In this document: one piece after another, positions 32,893-44,178 of the stretch
Numbering within the stretch: position 1 is the first letter of the stretch
Layout of the letters: each line of letters begins with the position of its first letter
NCBI GenBank assembly: GCA_905147135.1
Contig: LR990043.1
Span: 21,949,584 to 22,013,583, forward strand
Direction: 5' to 3'
Length of the DNA: 64,000 nt
Source: Blastobasis lacticolella
Taxonomy: Eukaryota; Arthropoda; Insecta; Lepidoptera; Blastobasidae
Notes under the pieces: generated by a model
Databases searched by the model: none
What the model was told of the DNA's origin: nothing
What the model saw: only the letters and a program-made list of their open reading frames with translations
Made by a program: the position numbers and the translations under genes

Positions 32893-33122
32893 GGACCGAT
32901 TTACACAGCACCATCTAGCCCCAAAGTAAGCAAAACTTGTGTTATGGATGTTAGATAACTAATGAATTATTTAAATACTTTTTTTTAAACATACAAATTT
33001 TATTTTCTGTTACAGACCCGTAACAGAAAATAAAATTCACAATTTCATTTTCTACTCCGCCGGAAATCGAACTGCTACGCTGAGGACCGGCATGTTAACA
33101 AACTGAGCCACTCAGCTCGTCA
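32893..33122 (-). mobile_element. SINE A copy
   Basis: Body CACCATCTAGCCCCAAAGTA and GTTAGATAACTAATGAA, then the head region ACCGGCATGTTAACAAACTG. The B-box part is damaged (GAAATCGAACTGC). Confidence 0.75.
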
Positions 33123-33659
33123 GGATATACTAAAAGCTTAATACTCAATTATACTGGCGGCGTTACCTCTCTGAATGCTCTCTTTTACGTTGCCCGAGGT
33201 ACTTGAAAGCACGTGAATCTCCGGTTATTTAAATTCATAATGAACACAATCTCACCAAAACGGCTTCACCGAAATTCTTTGAACTCCTGTAAAACTACGC
33301 ATCGTTGCCGTCCTTCATTTTCATATTTGTGTATCAAACAAGGCCTTGGAGTGACACAGTCGTAGTTAGGGGTAAGGCACTCTAGTTGAATTGCAAATTT
33401 AAACATGACGCCTGCTCATCCCGGCGGAGGGCCCACGGGGACTCCTTATTTGTATACAGGTTGACTTTGAACGTAATGCGTGGTGATAATTTCATCAAAA
33501 TTCATCGGCCTATGGTTAGGTGTAGGTACTGTCTTCAGGCGTCGTGTATGAATTATGAAACTTGTATGGGAGTTTTGCGAATTTTTTGGTGTAAATAGTG
33601 TTTTCCGGTAAATATTTGTGTACAAAAAAATTGGCAAATTCGATTGGTTTTTATATTTT
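33123..33659. other. unassigned DNA
   Basis: No exon was recognised. The frame at 33386-33598 is open on both strands and without motif. Confidence 0.4.
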
Positions 33660-33780
33660 TTTAAAGATATATTTATTTAAAAACTTTATTGCACAAATTA
33701 CAGCAATTGGCGGACTTAAAGCCATTGAGGCTTTGTCTAACAGTCAACCAGCAGACCATGCAGAGAGTGATTAAGATATA
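33660..33780 (-). mobile_element. LINE 3' UTR
   Basis: The minus strand ends GCAATAAAGTTTTTAAATAA after GGCTTTAAGTCCGCCAATTG, the same block as 61530-61560. It carries a polyadenylation-type AATAAA. The copy may continue to about 33960. Confidence 0.7.
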
Positions 33781-34029
33781 TTGAATCAGTGATGATCATA
33801 AGTGGTAGGTATCTAGATAGGTAGTTGTAGGTAATTTGTTAATTATTTTATTAGACATAGATTCAACTTTATTCGGTTCGCAATTACATCTTTAACCATC
33901 TACTGCACTCACACAGTAAATTATAATTATTCATTCTTATTATTTATTGTGTTTCGTTTACTATCTGCTGTAAGTTCGTGTGTATTTTGTGTTGTGAACT
34001 TGTGATGTGGGTGTCTTAATAAAACATTT
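33781..34029. other. unassigned DNA
   Basis: Probably the upstream part of the same LINE 3' UTR, but diverged. Confidence 0.3.
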
Positions 34030-34090
34030 AATGTTTTTTTTATGCCACTAAGGTTGTTATTTGTTTGCCACAAGCTTACGGCCTGCCTGC
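34030..34090 (-). mobile_element. family D 3' end, interrupted
   Basis: TTTATGCCACTAAGGTTG and TTTGCCACAAGCTTACGGCC match family D, then the sequence is broken at 34091 by an AT-rich insertion starting CTTTCATTTCATTTCATC. Confidence 0.55.
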
Positions 34091-35984
34091 TTTCATTTCA
34101 TTTCATCATCGAACCTAATGCGAATTCACAATATAATACATATAAATACGTAGTTAAAATTTTACATTGAATAGAAAATATAATACAAATTTTTACATTA
34201 AAGACTGTCACCGTGCACAGAGTAACACCAATCCTCATGGATTACTTTCGTGATCTTATCCTGTAGATACAATATTTCCTCAGCTACACCATATACCTAG
34301 TAATATATTATCTGTTGTGTTTGTTTTCGTTCGCACACGTTATTAGATTTGAGTAATACACCAGGGCTTTGTTTGTTTCCGACGGTTTTATATTGTTCCA
34401 CGACCAAATTAGGTGCTTGAGTTTCAATTTCGTGTCAGCTTACGGATAATGTGTCACGCTTAATGGTCTGTAATGACAACATGTATTTCCTGTTTTATAT
34501 TAGACATAAATAATTCAGTATTTCTTATTTGTAGTACCAGTAATTGGTCTGAAGGAACATCATCATATTCGTTACTCATATTTATTTTCACTTTGATCTG
34601 ACCTCTTCTATGTCAGTCTGATGATTTATTAACGTGTATATACTTTGTTATTCCTCGACCTAGTCGTATTTTATGTTCAGTATGTCCTATCTATAACATT
34701 TCATGTTTATATTAGTACCCGTCACATGTCGGGTAGACGTTCGGTTAATTATGCATCACTATGGGGAAGGCAAGTACCTAAAACGCTTCCCTGAGAAATA
34801 TACTAAAAATATACTTGCTGAATGTAGAATGGAAGAGTCACGTTTGCAAAACAAATAAAAGACGAAACGTGGCATACAACCGTTATGGTTGATGTTGCTT
34901 AGACGAGACAACGTTTGAGACAACGGCACGAATTCGAGACGACTAGGTGTTTTCAAATAATGTTGGAATTATGAACAATGCTTTAATAGCATCAGAGGTG
35001 CACACACTTTTGCTAAAATAACACTGTAAATACTTCGTTCAGCATTTTGGGTGCAGTGATGTGATAGTTAAGTCTTGGAAGTATCTTATAAATTATTTGT
35101 TCAGTTTCATCAGTTTATGTTGCCTACATATAAACCAATTAAGACAATGAATCATAAGATATGAAACTGTAACGCACAGGAATAAACTTTTTGGAATTAA
35201 GACTCTCGGTCAGGTCAGACAGGGCAGCGGATAGAGGCCGCATTGATGCTTGAAAAAGTGGACGGATACAGACCCCGAGACAGTAGTCCGATACGTTTAA
35301 CCGATTCAAGTTCATACCGCTTTTGAAATCAATAAGTTACATATACGACGCTCTTGACGAAAGAAATATGCTACACATGCTATGTATACCTATGGCGAAA
35401 TATTATAGATTGCAACTGATCCATGGCGGTGGTCGAATAAAGTCTGCCAGATGAGGTTGATTACATGTTTTGACTTAAGCGTCCTATAAAAACGAATTTG
35501 CATCCCGGAATGAATGGGGTGGATAAGAAAACGTAAAAATTTGTCCATGTGGACGTAGTCACGGGCAAAAGCTAACGCAAAAGCGGACTAAGCCAGTAAA
35601 ATGTGGCTAGCCTCCAGTCAAAACGCTTCAGCTACAAAGTACAGCAAAAACGCCGCCCCATGCAGCCGTTGGAAACATTCATATTCCAGTATAATGTCAC
35701 CCGTTTATCCAGTACTTAGGGCACCTACACGTGGCGCACGCGAGAACAAGACACTGCTTTAGAGGTGCAATAGCACTGACACAGTTCGTGTTGATGAGTT
35801 AACTCACTTCCACGGTATGTGTTGGCACTGAGATTTTTGCGGGGCGGCGACACGCTAGCAAGCTCTGGCAATGCAAAGGCTACGGAAATTGCTTACCAGG
35901 TGTGCCAAATGTTTGTTTTCTACGTTAATAATATAAAAAACTCAAGGGTATTTAATTTTAAATGCTTTTCTTAAATATTATAGA
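34091..35984. other. unassigned AT-rich DNA
   Basis: The start (34091-34200) looks like a LINE tail in reverse (GAAAT repeats). No exon or other repeat was recognised in the rest. Confidence 0.4.
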
Positions 35985-36197
35985 AGACAGGCATTTGATC
36001 GCCATCTCACCTGTTGGTAAGTGACGATACGGCCGAAGATGGAGCATGCCCGTCTTGGAACAGCCTATTAACTCTAGCCTTGAAGGTGTCCAGATTATAT
36101 TAATCAGAGAACACACTCGCAGACAACGTGTTCCATTCCTTAGCCGTATGCATGATAAAGGTCGAACCAAAGCGGCTTTTTGTTCATGGTGTAGCAT
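35985..36197 (-). mobile_element. LINE ORF2 C-terminal remnant (jockey/CR1-like)
   Basis: The minus strand reads KEWNTLSASVFSD, a stop, then YNLDTFKARVNRLFQDGHAP and SSAVSSLT. This is the same family as 14526-14785. The in-frame stop marks it as dead. Confidence 0.75.
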
Positions 36198-36619
36198 AAT
36201 TTTTTTTCATTTTCTATACAATTAAAATATACTTACAAAGAAAGTAATAAAATGCCCACGAAAGTAGAAACATATTGAGTTAGCTAGCTACACACCGCAG
36301 CATTCATTTTTCTGCGCTATGGCGCAATTCTGAGTAAACTCTAAGAGCTTGGTGCCTCTGAGTTTCTGAGGCGCAAGAAAAGCTGAGTTACTTATACCCA
36401 TCTCTATCAGCCGTATGATTCATGGGCCGCCTAACATCCGACGCGGTTCCCGTGCACGATTTACGTTGGGCCGAACATTTGCTTACGAATACAGTTACAA
36501 TAATACAAACGATGTCTTTCAACATTGATGAATGTGCCCGTATTTGTTACGGCGCTGCTCTTTGAAGGCGGAGCGGGCTAATTTGTTTTTGCGAATGTAC
36601 TGGGGATTGCGAATGTAAT
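36198..36619. other. unassigned DNA
   Basis: No feature was recognised. Confidence 0.4.
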
Positions 36620-36667
36620 GTACTCCTTGAGGAAGCCCAGAATAGATTCTGGGGTTCCTCAAGGAGT
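36620..36667. repeat. inverted repeat joining an RT-motif fragment to its reverse copy
   Basis: ACTCCTTGAGGAAGCCCAGA and TCTGGGGTTCCTCAAGGAGT are near-perfect inverted copies only a few bases apart (about 21 of 22 pairs), forming a long stem at the left edge of the tandem array. Confidence 0.8.
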
Positions 36668-36791
36668 TGTTTTGGGCTCATAACGAAAGTACTGGGATTC
36701 AAATCTAGGGTTCCTCAAGGGGCTGTTCTGGGCTCATAACGAATGTACTGGGATTCGATTCTGGGGTTCCTCAAGGAGCTGTTCTGGGCGC
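36643..36791 (+). repeat. 56-bp tandem array built from a LINE reverse-transcriptase motif
   Basis: GGTTCCTCAAGG recurs at 36653, 36709 and 36765, a constant 56-bp period. Each copy encodes SGVPQGAVLG or a near relative (motif 4 of non-LTR reverse transcriptases). Because 56 is not a multiple of 3, the motif falls in three different frames. It is therefore DNA-level amplification of a LINE fragment, not a repetitive protein. Confidence 0.85.
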
Positions 36792-38174
36792 AGTTACCAG
36801 AAGGTTTTTACAGCATTTAAGAAATATTTTATTTATTTATTAAATTAAATAAATACCTTGTCGGTCGAGGATGCATTCTTTAGGTCTAAGGGACAACTCC
36901 AGGGACCCTTTCCTTTAACAAATCCATTTTCACTAAAGACGCTGCAGCTGCAAAGGAAAATTTTGTTGAAGTGAACAAAAAAACGTTGTTCTATTTATTT
37001 ATTTTTAAGACATTTGAATAGTTACCCACTCCTTTTAATTAACCTTGAGGAATATTGTAGAAATATGAATACAAACTAATCCTGCATTCGAAATAAATAT
37101 TTGCTTAAACAAACTTTAGTTAGTATCTAAGTACTTAAACTCCAAACATAAAACCTCCAGATAGTCTAACTTACACAAACGACACGGAATCCCTCACGAT
37201 AGCATCAAAGAAGAAAATAAAGTAAAATTCATCTCTTCTCTTCTTTAACGAGAAAAAGTTAGGCGCGTAACTTTTTAATTGCGTACTTTAAAATCAACGC
37301 GGGTTTGAATAACACTATGTTTACTCACTTACTTCGGCTACAAGTTATTTCCGTAGTTAATGCTTGGAAGAGGAACTGCCTGAGTGATTACAGAACAAGA
37401 GGAAAGAGGGATTTTAAACTGTAATCCACTTCCCAGTTATATAATTTGTTAAATGGTACTATTCATTTACCAAATGGTAAATGAGATTGTACACAATCTG
37501 TTCCATTACTAGCACGTGTATTATGCGGAATGGAATATGTGATGAAAAAACATAATTTCACAAATCGTAATTCTCATAACAAAATATGTGAAAAAAGCTT
37601 ACAAACTTACCGACATTTTCGCAAAAGCGACAATGTCATATTATCTGTCATGTCATAGTAATGTCACAGTAAGCTAAAAACAGTATTATTACAAATTTTC
37701 TTAGCTAAAGCTAATAAAGAATCCATGTGAAATTGTGTCTAAGGGTAAGTCTCTTGGGAACGCGCCACAATTGCGCGAGCCGTTGCAGCAACGCTGCATT
37801 CGTTGCGAACTTGCAATTAGACGCAACCTAATAAGTACTGCTACTACGTGTCCCAGTTTGTCTTTTACGATGTATATTATTTCCATTTATTCATACCTGG
37901 AAATGGAGCAACTCGGTCTAAAACCTCTCTAGCCAAGTATCTAATACTTCATGTTAACCTTTTACCCACATGACATTAGATTGAAATAGATAGATACTTT
38001 GCCTCGAATCATGAAGGCAATGCACGCAGATAGCTCGTAACGATATTGGCGCCACGATCTGAATAAACATTACTCTTTATAAGCGCCAACGAATAGATGT
38101 CGCTCGATTTGTTCCAACGACTATTCGCCATGTTAAGTGTTGGAAGCTATTCGCTGTTGCGTTTTGAACTCGGA
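36792..38174. other. unassigned DNA
   Basis: 37735-37870 is a GC-rich block containing TTGCAGCAACGCTGCA-like dyads. No family was recognised. Confidence 0.4.
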
Positions 38175-38250
38175 ACTGAGGTACTGTGGTTCAACCCCGG
38201 TACCTCTCGCTTGCCAGACAGCTTAAGTACTAGGCCAACGACGGTCTCAT
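38175..38250 (-). mobile_element. SINE B tRNA-like head only
   Basis: GTTCAACCCCGGTACCTCTC and GTACTAGGCCAACGACG match the complement of the SINE B head. No body is attached. Confidence 0.55.
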
Positions 38251-38477
38251 CTAGTCAGTGGTTTGTGGTCAGTGATACACATAGTCTAGTTTGGCATTCT
38301 AGAGCGACGTCTCGGGTGGCAGTAAGTTAAAAAAATGATGAAGCCGTAAGTAGCCGTATAGCATTATTTGCCGCCTTGAACTGTAAGTTGAAAGTTTACC
38401 AAAGTGTATCAATCCTGAGGAGTGCGTCTGAGTGACCACCGCGGTATCTATTTTTACTGTCAAGTAACAATGCTTGC
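38251..38477. other. unassigned DNA
   Basis: No feature was recognised. Confidence 0.4.
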
Positions 38478-38660
38478 ATTGTTGTGTTCCGATTTGAAAG
38501 ATAAGGTAGGTAGCGCAATTACAGGCATGAGTCATTTCATCTAAGTCCTCATAGTCACAACGCACCTGTGTTCTGCATATTTGTCGCCTGCAACCTAAAT
38601 GCATGAATCGTAGATGTTATGGGCGACAGTTACCGCTTACCATCAGAGTTACCATACGTA
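38478..38660 (+). repeat. family J dispersed repeat
   Basis: GATTTGAAAGATAAGGTAGG, AATTACAGGCATGAG and ATGTTATGGGCGACAG occur in order. Minus-strand copies lie at 40010-40206 and 63785-63998. Confidence 0.7.
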
Positions 38661-39118
38661 GAGTAAAAAATTCTGTACGCGAAGTCTACAAATTTTGTAC
38701 ACTACACTATCTAAATCATTTATGATTTAGTTAGTAGTGACAATTTATTGTTTGAATCGCATTCATAATATTCAAAACACAGATTGTTTTGCACAATTGA
38801 TGGAATTAACTCACGCTACGTTTCAAACCAATGCGTCAGATATTCAGTTTGCTATTTAGGTGGAGTTAAGTTTGAATTTCAAACTGTTATATTAATTCAG
38901 CTGACTTTGAGTGACGTTCGGATTTATGAACTGCATATTCACATTCAAATTCAAAATATTAATTTCAGATTTGCATCCATAGTGTTAGTAACAATGAACC
39001 TAACCTAGTGTTGTTACTAACTAGTACTAGTAATTTAAATAGTCGATAATAGTAATTGAAATTACTTATTTAGGGGAAATGGTTTTATTTATGTACCTCT
39101 AAGTAGCTATTATTTTAA
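38661..39118. other. unassigned AT-rich DNA
   Basis: The 74-codon frame at 38784-39008 has no known motif. Confidence 0.4.
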
Positions 39119-39458
39119 ATTAATTGTGGACAAATTCACACAACGACATCTAGCCCCAAACTACGCAACGCATTGGTAACTCCCCCTGGTGTTGCTGAAG
39201 TCCATAAGGGCCGGCGACCACCTTCTTTCAGGTGGCCCGCTTGCCTGTTTGCCGTATTACATAAGAAACTAAGCGTAGCGTGTACTGCGGGTGCTAGATA
39301 ACTGATATACTACTTAAATAGGTATATACTTATACATAGTACACCCAGACCCGTAACAGAAATTAAAATTCGTCATTTCAATTTCTGCCCAGCCGGGTAT
39401 CGACCCCCAGGATCTCTTACGCGGTAGACCGGCACGTTGACCATAACCACAAACGTCG
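39119..39458 (-). mobile_element. SINE A copy split by a family D insertion
   Basis: The SINE A body (GTGGACAAATTCACACAACG..TAGCCCC) is interrupted at 39170 and resumes at 39266 (GCGTAGCGTGTACTGCGGG), ending with a damaged tRNA-like head. The duplicated AAACTA(C/A)GC motif borders the insertion. Confidence 0.8.
39171..39265 (+). mobile_element. family D insertion, 95 bp, inside SINE A
   Basis: GGTAACTCCCCCTGGTGTTG, GGCGACCACC..CAGGTGGCCC and TTGCCGTATTACATAAG are the ordered family D 3' end. AAACTACGCAACG (39158-39170) and AAACTAAGCGTAGCG (39266-39280) look like an imperfect duplication, supporting a 5'-truncated LINE-style insertion. Confidence 0.75.
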
Positions 39459-40009
39459 TCAAAATTTGTCACCAACATAATGTTATGGCATGTTGATGTT
39501 ATAGTAATGTCTAGTAATACCTATAGCACGCTGCCTCTAAAATGATTATGAGGAAGCTCTGACCTTGATATCACAGTTTCAGGGTCATGGGTCTGATTGA
39601 TTTTCTATTAACTAAGTTTTTGTAAGATTTGAATGCTGATTTATACCTGTCTGTCTTAGTAACAGGTTTTTACTAAAATAAATAATTTTGATTTATTTAT
39701 TTTATATAATCTGTTCTATATACATATACTGTAACAACTAAAGCAAACAAACAAATAGTTTCCACACAAACTTGCCAATAAAGGCAAATATATTTGGATC
39801 ACCGACATAGTGTTAGCGAGGTGCAATGGCCTGTGAAATTCGTGTGCGTCCTAGCCTAATTCAAATTGGTACACTATCTATAGACCGTGTAGCTGTTACT
39901 ATTGATCCTACCCGGATTGCAAAACTATTTAGCGCTGAGGTTGTTAGGACCTGGGTTTACAACGGAAAGTTACAAATGGAAAGTTTGCACTGTTAAACTT
40001 TCGAATATT
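39459..40009. other. unassigned DNA
   Basis: No feature was recognised. Confidence 0.4.
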
Positions 40010-40206
40010 TTTATACTACGCAGTGACATACAAGCAGACAGCCCACTTGATTGTAAGCGTTAACCAATAACATCTACGATTTATGCCTTTAGGTCGCAGG
40101 GATCAAAATGTAGAATCCCTGGTGCTTTGTCACTCGTGGACTAAAAATTCCAGAAAAGAAATGCCTCATGTCTGTAATTGCGCTGGCTACCTTATGCTTA
40201 AAATCG
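40010..40206 (-). repeat. family J dispersed repeat
   Basis: ACTACGCAGTGACATACAAG, ACAGCCCACTTGATTG and ATGCCTCATGTCTGTAATTG match 63785-63998 closely. Confidence 0.75.
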
Positions 40207-40929
40207 TCAATGCACGTATTATTGCTTGTCGGCAGACATAGATAAGCTGGTGGTACTCAGGCCGGCTTCTCAGCCTTGACAGAGCCCTACCACCTGATAA
40301 AATAAGTCGACTCGGACGAAGTCGCGGAAGGGCTAGTGTACAAGTGTTGATAACATTGTATTCAACATCAAATTTGACATTCATCGTCAAAATTTCAGTT
40401 GCAGTACATTATCAGGCATGCGGATTTGAGGAGGCATCCATAACCTATGGCAAAAAAATAAAAAAATCTAATTCAAACAAACCACGCCCGCATAAAACAA
40501 AAACACAACCTCCAAGCTCACGTCGGAGCCCCACAAAGGCATATCGATATCGATCCAAGTTTCAAATTCAATACCTAACGCTTTAAAGCGCTTTATGTAT
40601 GAAACAGTGGGGGGCTTTACTAAAGCCTAGGCTTAGAACACAAAAGTTCGCTCGGGTGATTCGTTCGCATCAGATTGAGCGGCGGGCGGAGGACAGCGGA
40701 AAACTCGGCGGGTGGCGCGCTACCACTTTACTCGTATTCGATGTGAAGGGGGTGTGCTAAATAAGTAATGAATAAGCAACGCAATACATTTGTAGTATTG
40801 ATGCTACAGTCATAGTATGGTGTTTGGAGGAGGATTTTCTGGGGTAGGGGTGACGGTTAGGCGCAGGACTACCAGAGCGAAAATTTGGCGGGCATTTTAC
40901 TGTAGTTAGCAGGCATTTCGCGACCTTTT
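40207..40929. other. unassigned DNA
   Basis: 40380-40600 and 40680-40740 are GC-rich with no known motif. No gene was recognised. Confidence 0.35.
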
Positions 40930-41294
40930 AAGGGCCCCGATGAACAGTTCGCCGGACGATATTAGTCTGTCAATTAATCGCAATAGGTCACACACTACCA
41001 GTTCCGTTTAAAGTTTCGGACTGACGAACTGAGAGTGTGTGACCGCTTTACTGATATTGGCCGGACAGTCCTTGGCCTGGAGGCTAAATAAACACACATA
41101 AGCAGGTAGTCGGCTGGTGGCCTGTCTACCGTCAGTCGAGCGCCTTCAGTTTTACAGAAACTGCCGACTCACAACTGCTAGTGTGTAGTCGCAGCAGGCC
41201 ATTGCCGGCAGGCAATAATAGCTTTAGTGTGTAGAACGGCAGGCCGCCTGATACGACCCGAGACTGCAGGCGGACTGTTAATGAATATGCCCTT
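40930..41294. mobile_element. inverted-repeat element, 365 bp, with nested inner palindrome
   Basis: AAGGGCCCCGATGAACAGT on the left and AAGGGCATATTCATTAACAG on the right (read inward) are imperfect inverted ends. Inside, GGTCACACACT (40986-40996) and AGTGTGTGACC (41033-41043) form a perfect inner stem. It is non-coding and GC-rich. No target duplication was defined, so the superfamily is undecided. Confidence 0.6.
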
Positions 41295-42343
41295 TAGGTG
41301 ATGGCAAACGACAAAGAGGTCGAAAATGAAGTAGGTGCATCGTCGTCGTCATCCTAGCGCTTATACCGGCCTCTGCAAGGGTCCGCTTTCCTACTCAATC
41401 TTCTCCATTTCACCCGGTCTTAGGCATCCTCTCGTCGTAAGCCGTGAAATGAGGTCGAAAATGAAGTATGTGCATATGTCTGTCTAAATCAGTCTGTTCA
41501 ACGTGGGGTTAGTATACTGTTCGGGGAACAGAATATTTTTTATGTTAATCGGTAGGTAAATTAGCCAGCGAACCTGACAGAAAGAGCCACCGCCCCCTAA
41601 AGCCCGGTTGGCAGGTACTTTCGACCTTGATACAATTCCGATTTTAATGAAATTTTGAGAGTTTGTTCAGAAATAGTGTGCGTGCGATGCGTAATTTAAA
41701 TTTTCGACCTCGAGAAGCCTGTGATAACTTGGGGTATCCAAAACTTCAATAAAATCGGAATTAAGTCCAGGTAAGGCCCCCAAATTTTTACCTACCGACC
41801 GAGCTACTAAGGACAGCCGCAACATCTGGGGCACCACTGCGGTTTCCGCCACGAGACCTTTAACATACCTCTTATAGCTATGTGAGACCTTTTGCGTCGG
41901 GCTTTAAAGTTGTAACTTATAAATATGAAAAATCGTTTCACCAGTAGTACCACGCCGCGGGCTAGGGGGAGGGCGGGCGCTTTGTTATAGCCGCTGCGCG
42001 AATGCAACTGCAAACTGGCTGAAACAAATCTCGCCAGAACCGGGTTATCCCTTCCCGTCCGTTTGGCGGTTATTTGTCGCCAATTCGGCGGGTAGCAAGC
42101 ATTTTTGTGTTTACTACCTGCGGTATAAACGAAATGTTTTATGGTTTTTTTATATTCATTGCTATCGTAATGATTAATGTAATATAATAAATAAATATCC
42201 TACTATTAAATGCGAAAGTTGGTAAGTATTCTTTAATGTTTGGATGGATGGATTTTTGTTGCTCTTTTACCCAGAAGTAATAAACCTACGTAGAGAGTTT
42301 TACGCGTATGCGTAACGTCGTGATGGAACGACATTATACTATG
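41295..42343. other. repeat debris, no gene
   Basis: 41339-41448 contains a GTCGTCGTCATCCTAGC..TCTTCTCCATTTCACCCGG block seen widely in moths and echoed at 13830-13910. 41633-41765 holds a small foldback (AATTCCGATTTTAATGAA against TTCAATAAAATCGGAATT). 42195-42290 resembles a generic lepidopteran 3' repeat. No coding frame was recognised. Confidence 0.4.
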
Positions 42344-42551
42344 ATTTAAATCACCTTTTGTACTCTAGTTCCACTTAATTCAACAATTTCGTAATTTGCA
42401 ACCGGTTTCCAATGGCTCATCCCCAGGCAAGAATCCTATAAAGTTTTATTAAATTTCAGGCAAGATGTCCGAAAATGAGTAATCGAAACCGGTTGCAATT
42501 TAATAAAATCGTTGATTATAGTGGAACTAGTGTACTAAAGGTGTTTTAATT
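42344..42551. mobile_element. MITE, ~208 bp
   Basis: TTAAATCACCTTTTGTACTC on the left and TTAAAACACCTTTAGTACAC on the right (read inward) continue into CTAGTTCCAC and a GCAACCGGTTTC block on both sides. A partial relative lies at 22345-22412. Confidence 0.65.
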
Positions 42552-42892
42552 CATTATATTTTACACGTATACGTAATAGAAACTTTATAGAGATACCAGC
42601 CACCATACAATACAATATTTCGTAGAAACCCGTAAAACTTTCGCCTCAGGTACGTTTCAAAGTGCAGTTTTTAAGACAGAACACCCGTAGCTCGACATTT
42701 GCCGCTGAAAGTATTACCTTGTCCCGTATTCCGTTCCCACTACATATTTAGTTTTAGTGTTAGTCGTAACTTTAAAACAGAGGATTTTGCGATGTTTCAT
42801 AACTCTGTTGCCGCACCTCTACTACAGGTTTAGCTGCTCAATGTTAGAAGAATTTCTATAGTGTGTAGGTATTTAATTAAAATAAAATAGTC
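42552..42892. other. unassigned DNA
   Basis: No feature was recognised. Confidence 0.4.
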
Positions 42893-43130
42893 ATCTAGGC
42901 GTTAATGTCATGCTCTCTCTAAGGGCCCGAGGTCCGGCTTGACGATGATCCAGGATTTGGCAGATCAGGCATTACAGTAGAGCGACTGCCATCTTATCAC
43001 CGTGACCCTGCTACTACACTATGTATGTAATCCAGAAAAGCGTCATTGGTGTATGGCGGCAATGGGATACGAAACATTTACCTCTCGCTTACGAGTAGGA
43101 TACATTAACCACTAAGCGACGACTCTCTAT
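42893..43130 (-). mobile_element. SINE B with internal deletion
   Basis: Terminus (ATCTAGGCGTTAATGTC), GATGATCCAGGATTTGG and CTGCCATC are joined directly near 43013 to CACTATGTATGTAATCC and the tRNA-like head. About 90 bp of the central body is missing. Confidence 0.75.
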
Positions 43131-43439
43131 GAGTATACAGTCCGTGACTATTTTTGCTATTCTAAATCGATCAGAGAGGCGCAACAGGAGCTATCATTGC
43201 TATGCAGATCCTAATCTTATACTGGTTTCCGTCATTGGCACATAACACAAAATTGCAAAGATTTGGGCTCTTATGAAAAATTCGATCCTCACAAACTTCT
43301 ATTATCAGAGTAAGTACTTACATTTCTCAACTATTAACGATTTTATGGTTACCAGTGTCGAACTCTGACTCGTTTTTGGAGCATAGCGAATTACCTGAAA
43401 CAAATAAAAATCACAATTTAATATAAGCATTTGAGATAA
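43131..43439. other. unassigned DNA
   Basis: No feature was recognised. Confidence 0.4.
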
Positions 43440-43442
43440 TAA

Positions 43443-43642
43443 AGGCCTTGCCACATACAAAGCTCGGCGCGAGCGCGGCGTGAGCGCGGTGCGATATTTG
43501 CTAGGCAACCATCGCGCGGCGCGTTATTTGCTAGGCAACCATCGCGCGGCGCGATGGTTGCCTAGCAACTATCGCGCCGCGCGATGGTTGCCTAGCAAAT
43601 AACGCGCCGCGCTCGCGCCGAGCTTTGTATGTGGCAAGGCCT
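43443..43642. mobile_element. 200-bp near-complete palindromic MITE with TAA target duplication
   Basis: It starts AGGCCTTGCCACATACAAAG and ends with the exact complement, GTGGCAAGGCCT. TAA flanks both sides (43440-43442 and 43643-43645). The arms are almost entirely paired and built from a ~28-bp GC-rich unit (TTTGCTAGGCAACCATCGCG) present in both orientations. A 3-bp TAA duplication is typical of PIF/Harbinger elements. It is non-coding. Confidence 0.85.
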
Positions 43643-43645
43643 TAA

Positions 43646-43860
43646 GTGGGAAAATGTCACGAGGAAACCTGCACATTCAGGTGACTGTATGTATAACTAT
43701 GATCCAATGTTGTCAGTTTCCCATGTTAATTGCAGGAGCAAGGAGATGGCTGTCGCTCTACTGTAATTACCTACCTGATCTGCCAAATCGTAGATCATGG
43801 TCAAGGCGGACCTCGGGCCCGCTTGGGCTCAACCGAGATATTGTCAGGATGATTTTCTAT
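43646..43860 (+). mobile_element. SINE B, 5'-truncated copy
   Basis: AAACCTGCACATTCAGGTGA, ACTATGATCCAATG, TCTGCCAAATCGTAGATCAT and a GGACCTCGGGCCC block occur in SINE B order. Its left edge abuts the palindromic MITE. Confidence 0.7.
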
Positions 43861-43874
43861 TTCGGACAACACAT

Positions 43875-44030
43875 GATGCGAGATGAATCTGTGTGGTACG
43901 TTTCCAAACTACTTGCGTACGGATGCTTCTAGAACGTTCAGTAAACGGTTACAGTTATGGAAACTTTAGTAATGTCCACCAAACGACGTAACATATTCGC
44001 TATATTTTTTTTGGCAGCCTTTTGGCAGTT
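43875..44030 (+). repeat. fragment of the 46155-47569 tandem unit
   Basis: GAATCTGTGTGGTACGTTTC, GGATGCTTCTAGAACGTTC and ACATATTCGCTATA..GGCAGCC match the right third of the unit repeated at 46155-47569. The unit therefore also exists as a dispersed element. Confidence 0.7.
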
Positions 44031-44035
44031 TTTTT

Positions 44036-44178
44036 ACATATATATTATTATATTAGACGGGACTTACACCTGACGTACCTTTCCTATTTGTCTTTTTTTT
44101 TCGGTAGGTAACCTTGCCGAAACGGTATATCGAAAAGGTAAATCGCGTGTAAGTTCCGTCTAATATAATAATATGTGT
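44036..44178. mobile_element. 143-bp foldback element
   Basis: TATTATTATATTAGACGGGA on the left and the right arm (TCCGTCTAATATAATAATAT) are inverted copies, extended by ACTTACAC/GTGTAAGT to about 35 bp. An inner stem pairs GTACCTTTCC-type with GAAAAGGTA. Non-coding; flanks do not show a clear duplication. Confidence 0.75.

Noticed and set aside
36643..36791. Repetitive protein domain
   Set aside because: The 56-bp period shifts the frame each time, so it cannot encode a repeated peptide.
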